In this document: positions 51,245-61,196 of the stretch, one piece after another
Layout of the letters: each line of letters begins with the position of its first letter
Numbering within the stretch: the first letter of the stretch is position 1
Assembly: GCA_015179025.1 (NCBI GenBank)
Contig: WHUX01000022.1
Span: forward strand, 248,001-312,000
Source of the DNA: Terfezia claveryi
Lineage: Eukaryota; Ascomycota; Pezizomycetes; Pezizales; Pezizaceae
Length of the DNA: 64,000 nt
Reading direction: 5' to 3'
The notes under the pieces: model-generated
The model's database searches: none
Told to the model about the DNA's origin: nothing
Seen by the model: the letters and a program-made list of their open reading frames with translations, nothing else
Program-made: the position numbers and the translations under genes

Positions 51245-53591
51245 ATGTTCAATCGGATTAGCCGATGCAACAGAGCCTTAGCTCTCAAGTCGTTTACCTC
51301 GGTATCAGCACGACGCCCTACTACCCTAGTAAGTTGGTGATTCCTTTATGTGCGCATGTGACACGGCTGGGGTGGGATTTGGGGAGCCGAGGTTGGGTTG
51401 GGGGTTAGGCCGGTAGGCCGGCCCGGGGTGGGATACTTATGTTGTTGAAGTTCAAATTTTTTGGAGGGCTGGCTCTATTTTCTTGATCTTTGTTTTAGAT
51501 TGATGTGGGAGCCATGTTTCAGTTCTGTTGGGTTGCTAATTGATACTTTGGTACAGACAAAGGCTGTAGTTATGGCTCCTATGAGAAGGACTTTGACATT
51601 ACCCGCAGGTAAGAACTCTCGCTCAGAAGCGCTGATGAAACAGCTAACCAACCTCCCTGCAGGGTACCGAGAAGACCCCACAAAACCCCCAATGCTCCGG
51701 TTCCAAGAGTCCCTCCCCAAGCTCCCTGTTCCCACCCTCGAGGAGACCGCCTCCCGCTACCTCAAGTCCCTCCAACCCCTCCTCACTCCTGAAGAACTCA
51801 AGAACTCCACTGCCGCAGTTCAGGAATTTACCAAACCCGGCGGGATAGGACAAGAGCTTCAGAAGAAGCTCCAGGCGAAAGCCGCTGATCCCAATGTCAA
51901 AAACTGGATGATCGATTGGTGGAATTTCAGTGCATACCTTGGATACCGCGATCCTGTCGTTCCCTACGTATCGTACTTCTACTCATACAAGGATGATAAG
52001 AAGAGGAGAGATCAAGCTACTCGAGCTGCAGCGATTACTACGGGTGTTTTGAACTTTAAGGATATGGTGGATAAGGGAACGCTAGAACCGGAGTATATGA
52101 AGAAAGCACCTATTTGCATGGACTCGTATCAGTATATGTTCAACTGCTGCAGGATTCCGGAGAAGCCGGCGGATTTTCCAAGGAAGTTTGCGCCGGAAGA
52201 GAATAAGCATGTGGTGGTGATGAGGAAGGGGCAGTTCTATAAGGTTATGCATGAGGTGGATGCGAAGCAACTTAGCACGAGAGAGTTGGAGGATCAATTC
52301 AGGAGGGTATTGGAGTTGGCGAAGGGAAAGAGTGTGCCGCCGGTGGGGGCGTTGACTAGCGAGAATAGGGATATTTGGACAGATGTAAGTCCTCTCCTCT
52401 ACACTCTTAATAGGAGGGCAGTTGGGTTAATTTTGATCAGGCTCGAGCAAAACTTGTTGCAGCTTCCGCGAGAAACGAAGAAGCCCTCAAGATCATCGAG
52501 TCCGCCTCCTTCCTAATCTGCCTCGACGACACCTCCCCTGTCACCCTAGAAGAGCGCGCCCATCAGTACTGGCACGGAGACGGCAAGAACCGCTGGTACG
52601 ACAAACCCCTCCAGTTCATCATCAATGAGAACGGCAGCGCTGGTTTCATGGGAGAGCACTCCATGATGGACGGCACCCCGACTCACCGCCTGAGCGACTA
52701 CGTCAACGAAGTTATTTTCCGCGAAAAAATTACTTTTGATACTACAAGTCTACGCTCAAACCTCCCTGAACCAGCGGAAGTTAAGTTCGTCTTGAATAAG
52801 GATGTGGAGGCGGAGATTTTCCGCGCGGAGAAGGACTTCACGGAGTTGATTGAGAAGCATGAGTTGAAGGTGCAGATGTATCTCGGCTATGGAAAGGGCT
52901 TGATTAAGAAATTTAAGTGTAGCCCGGATGCATATGTACAGATGATTATCCAATTGGCGTATTATAAGATGTATGGCAAGAATAGGCCGACCTATGAGTC
53001 TGCTGCTACGAGGAAGTACCAGTTGGGTAGAACTGAGACTTGTATGGCCCCCCCGCATCCTCGCTTCACACCAATTCAAATTGGGATGCTTATATGAATG
53101 TAACCAACCCAGGCCGTTCTGTCTCTACCGACTCTGTCGCCTTTTGCAAAGCCATGGAAGACCCCACCGTCCCTCCCTCTATCTGCGCTCAGCTCCTCCG
53201 CAAAGCCATCGACTCGCATGTGTCCTACATTACCGACGCCTCCTCTGGGCACGGTGTCGACCGGCACCTTTTCGGACTCAAACAACTTCTTCCATCAGAC
53301 AAGCCCAAACCGAGTATCTTCACCGACCCCGCTTATGCGTACTCAAGTACTTGGTATCTGAGCACTAGCCAGCTGAGCTCGGAGTGGTTTAATGGGTATG
53401 GGTGGAGTCAGGTTGTTGATGAGGGATTTGGAGTAGCCTATATGATTAATGAGGGCTGGTTGAGCTTTAATGTTGTTTCGAAGGGGCTGGGAAGTGAAAG
53501 GTTGGGGTACTTTTTAGGACAGGCGGCGGAGGATATGAGAGAGGTAATGGAGGCTGAGGCCAGCGTGCAGCCTGTGAAAGCTAATCTATAG
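51245..53591 (+). CDS. cat2: Carnitine O-acetyltransferase, mitochondrial and peroxisomal
   Basis: Five exons: 51245-51328, 51557-51608, 51663-52384, 52441-53041, 53113-53591; 645 residues. Family sequences include LPKLPVPTLEETASRYL, NWMIDWWNFSAYLGYRDPVV, catalytic-His motif EHSMMDGTP (about 356), YGKGLIKKFKCSPDAYVQM and the carnitine-site GRTET joined by the last intron to CRSVSTDS. It transfers acetyl groups between CoA and carnitine, moving acetyl units out of peroxisomes and into mitochondria during growth on acetate or fatty acids. Exon 1 encodes a basic amphipathic presequence (MFNRISRCNRALALKSFTSV) and the protein ends in KANL, the peroxisomal signal type of catalase. A second ATG at the start of the mature region (MAPMRRTLTL, exon 2, after a 228-nt intron) could give the peroxisomal form. 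Confidence 0.94.
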
Positions 53592-53899
53592 GCAAGTGGG
53601 GGAACGTGATTCACTACCACACTGTTGGATGTATTTGAATTACTCTGCTGCATGGAGTCTTTGTTCCTGTTTGCTTTTGGGGGTGTTTACATTGAATTGA
53701 GATCATTTTGATGCTTATTTTTGGATTTTGGATGAAGATGCCATACCATGTAACTGGGAACTATGTACGGAGGCGCAGAATCTTATTCCCCTTTTTCCTA
53801 TCCGGGAGCTGTATATGCAGGGCAATTCATGCATAATAGTTGGCATATTCATGGGCATTGACGCATATTCAACGGATATGGTCTCCTCAACCACTTCGC
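53592..53899. other. Intergenic 3' flank
   Basis: 3' flank of the acetyltransferase gene; no gene seen. Confidence 0.4.
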
Positions 53900-54365
53900 C
53901 AGTTGTCTTACTTTCTCTGTCCCACTCAACTTCTCAATTTACTTTGAGGCTCACCTGATCTCAATATGATTGAGATTTTCTGGGCATGTCTCAAACGCAT
54001 AATCACGAAAAAGGTAAATACACCCCTTTCCAGCACCCCAATCCCCCGAACACCCCAATTCTCAGGCAAACATATTGCTAATAACCGAGATTGGGACCTT
54101 CACTTCCCGCACGGCTGCTGAGCAAGCATGGAAGAATGCATGGTGTGACCTTGAGCAATGGAGGCCTCCATTCAGCATTGCATTGAACATATCCAAGAGG
54201 TCATCAGAGAATCGAGGGTGGTTATGAATATTCTGAAGGGACATCCTATGAAAAGATATAAAAGAGCACGAGCGGCAGTTCCGCATTTCAGGAGACTTAA
54301 CAAGATCCACAAGAATGCAAGGGGAATTGACGTTTGTTCTGCACCTCCGTTGCTACATATATAAT
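53900..54365 (+). pseudogene. Tc1/mariner-type transposase remnant
   Basis: A short frame from about 53940 reads SPDLNMIEIFWACLKRIITK, the terminal DDE signature region (SPDLNPIE...W..LK) of Tc1/mariner transposases. Within 150 bp, and in shifted frames, come AAEQAWKNAWCDLEQ and IQHCIEHIQEVI, as in the C-terminal end of such transposases. Several frame shifts and no upstream catalytic part are seen, so it is a dead fragment. Confidence 0.6.
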
Positions 54366-55482
54366 ATTTTTCTTATCGCCTTTCTATTGGTGTAGATAGC
54401 TATAGTTTAAGCTTACTTAAGATAGATACTGCTAAGATACATATATAGTAGATTTTACTTATTTCATCTCCAGTCTTACCTTTTTTATGCTTGGTTTTAC
54501 TGCGAGCTCAGTAGTCGGTGCTAGAAATTCGTCCACTCAGGGTAATGCTATAATGCCGTTGAAAACTCTTCATGGACCGGATTCCGCAACAGTAATATAT
54601 TTTAATATTATCGCACATATGATATTCATGGTGATATAACTTATTTTTACTCGCATGCAGGAAAGAGAAACTGTGGAAACAGGAATGTATCTTTTCATGC
54701 AACGGGAAAGATGTTCATTCGATGTACTTAACATGAAGAAGAGAGAGCTACTTCTCTCATAAAGACCGAGATCGCCAAGACAATACTAACGTCTAGTGCC
54801 ATCCTCCACAGAAACAAGAAACCTATAGTTTAGTTTAGTTAGTTAACCCTATTATATAATATGAGAAGGTTAAACCATTGCAGTGAAAAGTATGAAGGTT
54901 TGAAATTTGAATTGAACAAGTAGAGACGGAAGGTGTTTGAGGAGCTTTTGTTAATGTATAAAATAATGGACTTGGTTTTTTTCACTCAATCTTGCCTTCA
55001 TGGGTGCACATATTCCAGAACGGCCCTGAACAATTCCGCAACGGGACCATATCCATATAACTAACCAAGTATTTTATTCTACCAAAACCACCCATCTAGA
55101 CCTCCAGGGTTGTACTGTCCATGTTACCTGTACCTTCAAACAAACTACCTCTATCCCTATATACACCCACATAATGCCAAATACCTTTTTTTTTTTTTTT
55201 TCTATTACCGCTTCAGCAGTGCTTTAGGGTTCGAATTTATATAGCATATTTCTTGGTTTATTATGTATATCATATAATGCCTTTAGATATTCCGATAAAA
55301 GCATACAATAGGTACTGTACACACACAAAATTATCCAACCTCTTAACAACACTAACCATTTGGCCATTCGGGCCAAATCAAATTTATAAACAAGTTATCA
55401 CCACGCACACCAAAACGCGATCTCTTCAAGATAAAATAACTTGACTAAAAAAAAGAAAAGGTAGGCCAAAAATTTTTTTATT
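54366..55482. other. AT-rich intergenic region
   Basis: No gene seen. It includes a tandem TTAGTTTAGTTAGTTAA tract (about 54830), a T17-type run near 55190 and the tRNA 5'-end fragment at 55355-55373. Confidence 0.5.
55355..55373 (-). repeat. 19-nt copy of the tRNA-Thr 5' end
   Basis: GCCCGAATGGCCAAATGGT on the minus strand is identical to the first 19 nt of the tRNA gene 110 bp to the right, then diverges (TA for AA). Confidence 0.7.
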
Positions 55483-55563
55483 TGCCCAAACTCGGAATCG
55501 AACCAAGAATCTTTTCATATCAGATTGTACGAGTGAAACGCCTTACCATTTGGCCATTCGGGC
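55483..55563 (-). tRNA. trnT-CGT: tRNA-Thr (anticodon CGT) with a 9-nt intron
   Basis: On the minus strand the acceptor arm GCCCGAA pairs with TTTGGGC, with discriminator A at 55483. The D arm is GCC-AAATGGTAA-GGC, the anticodon stem TTTCA/TGAAA, the loop C-T-CGT-A followed by a 9-nt insertion (CAATCTGAT) right after position 37, where nuclear tRNA introns sit, and the T arm CTTGG-TTCGATT-CCGAG. Anticodon CGT reads ACG (Thr). The intron-containing form agrees with a nuclear gene, removed by the tRNA endonuclease. Confidence 0.9.
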
Positions 55564-56206
55564 TGTTTGGTTGATGCCAGTGCAAAGGAATATTTGTGCC
55601 ATATGTGCATTTCTGACACCATCATAACCACGCTACTACTCCCGCAACATTGCTCTGTATGCGATGCTGTTGTTCATCATATATCACTACCCTATCACGA
55701 TCATTCTAGTTGTTCCTTTTTTCCCCTGGCAGTTCATACGGGAAAATCCCAGAACTAATATTAATATATCATTAACCAACATCTTTTGATCTGCAAGTAG
55801 GAGTACAATACAGAAAGCCATGGTGTACTTCGGCCGCTGTCCCTCAGACCCACTGGCAGAGTTTTTGCCCCTTCCATATTAAACCTCTCCACCACCAAAC
55901 TCCCTCAAAAAGCAAGTGTAGATGCTAACGGTTATGTGCAAATGACGCTGCATGTGTATATATGTGGAGAGATATTAAGCACAAGGATATTAACTTATCG
56001 ACTATACACAATGATACGTGTTCAACTAATTACTCTATTCGAGCCATATATCCCAGTATTAATGGAGCACCAGGAGAGATAGCCAAACACGCACGATAGA
56101 GTATGGAAAAAAGCAATGTAAATATTAACCTGAAATTGACCTTTTGGCCTTTCGCCAGCCTTTTGTCAGCCAAGGAGAGAGAGAAAACAGTGTATTTCTA
56201 TTCAAT
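55564..56206. other. Intergenic region between the tRNA and erg5
   Basis: No further gene seen. Confidence 0.45.
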
Positions 56207-58129
56207 TTAGTCTAGTATAGGGAGCCGCTCTTTGAAAGTGAGGAAGCAGTCGTCCTAAGGAAAAATTTTAGTTAGTTCATTTTGTGTGGATAGTTGGCGA
56301 GCACTTACCATAGGGAAAATCGTCGCAAACACCTTAATCTTTTCGGATGTGGGTGTAACGTGATGTTCCCATTCCAGCATTAACGACGCCAAAGAAATCA
56401 TGGCCATGAAGTTGTAAGTCGCATACTAAAAGCAGACAGCCCCACGGATCAGCAACCACAATGTGAGCGATGTACGTAAGCACAAACACGGAGCGGTAAA
56501 ATGCATGAATCTCTTACCGTTTGTCCCAAACAGTAGTGTGGTCCTGTTCCAAATACCAACCAGTTCTTAACCGCTGCCTCTGCCTCCCCGCCTTCGAGCC
56601 ATCGGTCAGGGTTGAAAGTTTCTGGGTCGACATACACTTCTGGGTCATGGAGAGCTGGGTAAAGAGTGGGCACAATCATGGAACCTATTAAGAGTGTGTT
56701 AGAAGCTCATCTAGCAGAAGCAAGTCTCCTTGGCCCACCTTTTGGAACAATATATCCCTCTGCGACCGGAAAACTTTTCTTGACCTCATATGGAACCATA
56801 GTGACGGGTGGGCGGTATCTCAAACATTCCTTCACTACCGCACGGGTATAAACCATTGAATCCAACATGTCGATATCGGCCGGTTTGTATGGGTCCCCAC
56901 CCCTCACACGAAGAGCTTCCTCTCGAACTTTCTCAAGGCAATCGGGCCTGTCGGCCATGATCTGGAAAAGCCAAGTGGTGGCACTAGAAGAAGCATCCTG
57001 GGAGGCAAACAAGAAGGTGAATATAGTTTGCGCTATCTCCCAGTTAGTGAACATACGGATGCTGGCTGGAGCCTTTTCGCCTGGAGCCAGGGTTTCTCCT
57101 CGAGCAAGCCTCTCCTCATGTGCCTTGTACTCAAACATGGACTTGACCCAGTAGTCTAGCAAACAGTGAGGAACCCCACCAGCGGTAATATGGTCCTTGG
57201 ACTTCTGGGCGCATTCAGAGAACTCTTCAAGGACCATATCCGCACATTTCTTTCCATACCAAGTCCTGGTGTATGGGATGATAATGGGGAAGTTGACTAA
57301 GTCCAAGGCAGCGGTAACTTTATAATAGTCATCGGAAATCTTCTTGACCTTCTCATCCGAGCTGTAATTTCCAACAAATGTCCTGCATGAAACAGCACAG
57401 TTGATCTCACGGAACTCTGGCATAAATTTGACGTTGGGCGTCTTCTTTGAAATCTGAATCCATCTCTTGAAGTACCTCTTGTGCATGTCCTCCTGACCGG
57501 GTAGGTACTCAGAGAGGGCCTTACGAGTGAAAAGTCCGTTCAACCCCTTTCGGTAGTCAACATGTGCCTTTCCATCCAAGAAAACCCAGTTTGTAGGCCG
57601 CAGAATCTTTTTCGCAATGTCGACGACGCATGGCTTAACGTACATAGGCGAGTTGAGCACTTTTCGTGCAAGATCTCGGGTAGAGGCAATGACAACAAAT
57701 CTATGAATCGGGAAAGCTGTCAGTTGCAATAATTTGAAACTAAAAAATACAGCCCATTTACTGACTTGTGGAAAACAGATACGCAACTCAATGGACCACT
57801 CGCCCATTTGGCTGCATATTCTTCGAATTTAGGATCGATTGACTCGAGGAAAGGGCCCATGAAAGGCAATTTGAATGCAGGCCCAACAATGTTCCCCCAT
57901 TTGTTCCATTGGTACTTTGCTTCAAGAACCCATATAAGTCAGCGCATAAAATTATGATAGCTTACTAGAGCATCATCTCACCTTGATCATACGTGACGCA
58001 AAGAATAAACAGGGTAACCGCAAGGCTCCAGTACGACACACCTCCGAACAGCTGTTTAACCATATTCCCACCCAACATCTCGGGGGAGCTATCCCCAGGC
58101 ACCGCGGGTGGGGAGGATTGAGATGCCAT
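56207..58129 (-). CDS. erg5: C-22 sterol desaturase, cytochrome P450 61
   Basis: Six exons: 58129-57982, 57919-57766, 57700-56739, 56684-56518, 56425-56309, 56254-56207; 531 residues. The N-terminal membrane anchor is [15 protein letters not shown] (about 35-49). CYP61 signatures include [54 protein letters not shown] and [15 protein letters not shown]. The oxygen-binding I-helix [15 protein letters not shown] (about 331), the ExxR helix [11 protein letters not shown] (about 391), the PERF-like region FNPDRW and the haem loop [11 protein letters not shown] (Cys about 472) are all present. It introduces the C22-C23 double bond in ergosterol synthesis in the endoplasmic reticulum. The introns are 54-92 nt. 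No azole-type change can be judged here. Confidence 0.96.
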
Positions 58130-59075
58130 CCGTCTCTCAGATAATCGTCTCGTGCTCTTTCAGTTTCTTCGATCCACCAGCTGGGGAATCAACCCGAAGA
58201 GAATTGTCGGAGCGCTGAAGTATTTGAGCGAAAAATAGGGAAAACTAAGTTTTATCGAGCTGTCAGATCAACATTGCCGAGGAAAACAGGGACACAATAT
58301 TTATCCTCCCCTGAGCGCCAGGGAATCCAAATAAAAAGAGTTGGAGTTAGTCTGACAAATAGGCGTGATAAAATCAAGCTTGAAGGAGCTTAAGTCTGCA
58401 GCTGGTACAACTTGGATCTAGGTTGAACGATAAAAGCGACTTATATATATATGATATGCCGTATATAAGTGCTGTTCTGTTCTGTCGCCCAGGGCTGCGG
58501 CTGCGGGAAATAACGGATGGGGGCCATTTTCATTACCTACATAAGGCAGCGATCACCTCTGCATGGCAACATACAACATTACTGTACTGTTACGTTCATG
58601 CCCAACTGCTCAACAACCTGCCCTTCGGACCTCCGCACTGCCGAAGCTATTCCGAAAAAAGGGGTGCCACAGGGCCAGCAAGGGTTACTTAGGCCAAACG
58701 ATTATCGATACATATATATGATATCTACAGATCGACCCCGACTCATTACCCCCAGGTCAAAAAAAAAACGACAAGGAATCTGACACCGGCCTAGGTATAC
58801 TCAGCCTACCTACATTTCAGTTGTTGAGCTCAGATGTTTGTTGACTTTTGAACCAGTACATGTACCTACCAGCCCACCTACTTAGGTACCGATAGGTAGC
58901 TCCTTTCAAGATTTCCTGTAGAAAAAAGATTTTGAATATCTAGAACTTGAGGAATGCAGTAAGTACGTAGCTTAAAACAGCAAGAGAAAAGCTAAACCTA
59001 GAACGTTAAGCCTAACCGGGCACTAGTCCGGTTGGGTGAAGTGCAAGACTAGTCATATCGTAACCTCCAATACAT
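58130..59075. other. Intergenic region upstream of erg5
   Basis: Promoter side of erg5. No gene seen. It contains GTACCTACCTA-like tracts (58795-58900) and a degenerate TAGTCCGGTTGGGTG near 59022. Confidence 0.5.
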
Positions 59076-59089
59076 TAGTCTGGTTGCAA
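59076..59089 (+). repeat. Micro-insertion (14 bp) with perfect 9-bp duplication
   Basis: TAGTCTGGTTGCAA flanked by perfect CCAATACAT at 59067-59075 and 59090-59098. Confidence 0.85.
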
Positions 59090-59120
59090 CCAATACATTC
59101 TAGTAAGAAATGTGGATACC

Positions 59121-59147
59121 CTACGAGAGGCTGTGCCAACCAGACTA
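59121..59147 (-). repeat. Motif copy, 27 bp
   Basis: Minus-strand TAGTCTGGTTGGCACAGCCT then CTCGTAG; same ends as the 39004 insertion. No clear flanking duplication. Confidence 0.6.
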
Positions 59148-59195
59148 GGTACAATCTGTCGCCGCCTGTGTCCTATTAGGCAAGCTCCCCTGAAT

Positions 59196-59205
59196 TAGTC
59201 TGGTT
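59196..59205 (+). repeat. Micro-insertion (10 bp) with 8-bp duplication
   Basis: TAGTCTGGTT between perfect CCCTGAAT copies at 59188-59195 and 59206-59213. It is the shortest example. Confidence 0.75.
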
Positions 59206-59213
59206 CCCTGAAT

Positions 59214-59481
59214 GGTTCGTGCAAGAAACAATCGGACTGCCAAGAACAGCGCCGCGAGTCGGTACTGGTACACATACGAATGATTTGTTTAAAAGATATA
59301 ACAAATCACAAGCGTGATACGGCAAGGTTGTTGATCAGACAACCAACAGGTGTTGTTACTATCACAAACTGGGTAGTTAATGATCAATTAGGTACCCTAC
59401 CTTGATATAGGTTACCCTTACTACACCCGAGTACGGATACATACTATCAAGGAATAACCATGCCTAGTTATAGCTTAATAT
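59214..59481. other. Short intergenic stretch between repeats
   Basis: No gene seen. Confidence 0.4.
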
Positions 59482-60093
59482 TACAGTCGCTGAATCTAAT
59501 TATTTGCATCGGCAGCCCGATCAGAGTTTGCTATAATTCTTACAGCCTCAGCAGTGCCTACAACCCCCCACTCTACTGTAAATCCCTCCTATCTCAACTA
59601 TTTTCCCCCCGTATATGGCTGTTAATAGCATGAACAGACGTTTCCTAGGTGCTCTCCTTAACCTGAATGATGTTGAAGCAACAATTTAGCCTTTATGCAT
59701 GTAGTGTATGTGCTATAAAATATATAAGGAAATATTTAACTTCCCGCTTCAATATTGTAAGAACTCTAACCAAGCAATCCTCGTGCAATAACGTTTTTGA
59801 GGCTCTTCTCATATTTTCTGAAGCTTGAACAGGCTTAAGCAATTGTAGTTTGCTAGTCTTTATGGGATATCCTTACTCCCTTCCCTTAAAACCATGCTAA
59901 ATACCTCATGCAAGCTAAGAAGAGCACTTAGGAAGCGTCTAACAGCCATATATGGGGGAAGGTTAGTTGAGATAGGAGGAATTTACAGTAGAGAGGGGAT
60001 TGGAGGCGCTGCTGAGGCTGTAAGTACTATAGCAAGTTCAGAGCAACTCTGATCGGGCTGTCGGTGCAATAATCAAATTGAGCGACTGTAATT
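59482..60093. mobile_element. MITE-like element with ~200-bp terminal inverted repeats
   Basis: The left arm (59482 to about 59680) matches the complement of the right arm (about 59900-60093). Shared words include ATTACAGTCGCT, CAGCCCGATCAGAGTT, TTACAGCCTCAGCAG, CTCCTATCTCAACTA and ATATGGCTGTTA, with scattered mismatches and small indels. The middle is about 220 bp of AT-rich DNA without a reading frame. It is a non-autonomous foldback element, older than the one at 60178 judging by its divergence. Confidence 0.75.
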
Positions 60094-60177
60094 AATAGGC
60101 TTGATCTCGTTGCATGCTGAATGTAGCCCGGTGTAGTAAGGGTCACACATCATAGTACATACCTAGTCATTACACTA

Positions 60178-60741
60178 GTGGTGGTCACTTCTTATTTGCA
60201 ATAGCGACAATTGCAATAACGAAGCGCCTTGGCGCCTTGGCGCCCACTATGATTGGCCAGACTCGTTATTGCAATTGTTATTACAACTCAAACTCGTAAA
60301 TGCACTCTCGAGTGCATTAACGAGAAATATTTGAATTGCAATAGCAATAACGAGCCTTAGTCATCAGGCAAACCAACTTCATCAAGCACCGCAAAATTCA
60401 GAGATCTATCCGAACACCTCGATCCCCAACGTCCTCGAAAGCGACAAATTTCTCCAACCCTCACAAGCGATGTCCTCAACCCCGCAAAGCCAAACAGCGA
60501 TGTCTTCAACCGGTACGGAGAGCCAGGATGTGAAGGGGCGCACGTGGAATAAAGAGGACGTTGAAAGACTTGTTGCATGGATGGAAGATCATCAGGACAA
60601 GTGTAATTAGAATCATGATAGAATACGCATAGAGGTGGTCACTTGTTAATTACAAATTTTTACAGTTTAGGCTTAGTTTAGAACTGCCAAGGCGCTTCGT
60701 TATTGCAATTGTCGTTATTGCAAATAAGAAGTGACCACCAC
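60178..60741. mobile_element. TA-flanked MITE with 56-bp terminal inverted repeats
   Basis: Both ends begin GTGGTGGTCACTTCTTATTT and stay identical for about 56 bp apart from one mismatch (AATAGC versus AATAAC), ending in GAAGCGCCTTGGC. The element is bracketed by TA at 60176-60177 and 60742-60743, the duplication expected of Tc1/mariner-class insertion. It carries a small reading frame of its own (60470-60610) and an internal partial end copy (GGTGGTCACTTGTTAATT, about 60633). The near-identity of the ends suggests recent insertion. Confidence 0.85.
60470..60610 (+). CDS. Truncated SANT/Myb-like reading frame inside the MITE
   Basis: A 46-residue frame with a Ser/Thr/Gln-rich start and then TWNKEDVERLVAWMEDHQDK, which looks like the first helix of a Myb/SANT-type DNA-binding domain. 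It stops at 60608-60610. Probably what is left of the DNA-binding protein of the parent transposon; whether it is expressed is unknown. Confidence 0.4.
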   Translation: MSSTPQSQTAMSSTGTESQDVKGRTWNKEDVERLVAWMEDHQDKCN

Positions 60742-61196
60742 TACTTACATTACAACCATTACAATCTCATTTCGAATTGTAGTCTCGCTTCCAGGCTACG
60801 CAACAAAACATCAGATAACATTCACGATATGTACGAGGTAGACTAAAGTACAACAGAGGCTAGTCAATGTGTCTGGACCGGATATTAAAATTAGCATTCT
60901 CCCCGTCTGACTTTATCAAAATATGCTTAACCAAAAACTCATTATGACACTAAAGTAGTATTTCAAGGCCCTGGCCTTGATGCATCATTTTGCACTTCTT
61001 CACGTACTCTATACATTAGATGCTCGGCTCTGGAGAGAGATTAAAGAGGACCTTCACACCATGATGGCTGAATTCCGTGATATAATAGGTATATCGAACT
61101 GGTAAGTTAAGAAGCCAAAAAAAAAAAAAAAACAATGACACCCCTGCTAAGTGAATCGTAGAAGTAAGGTTCGAACAAGTAACAGCCTCGGCGTTA
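60742..61196. other. 3' flank of exo70
   Basis: No gene seen; an A17-type run lies near 61120. Confidence 0.4.
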
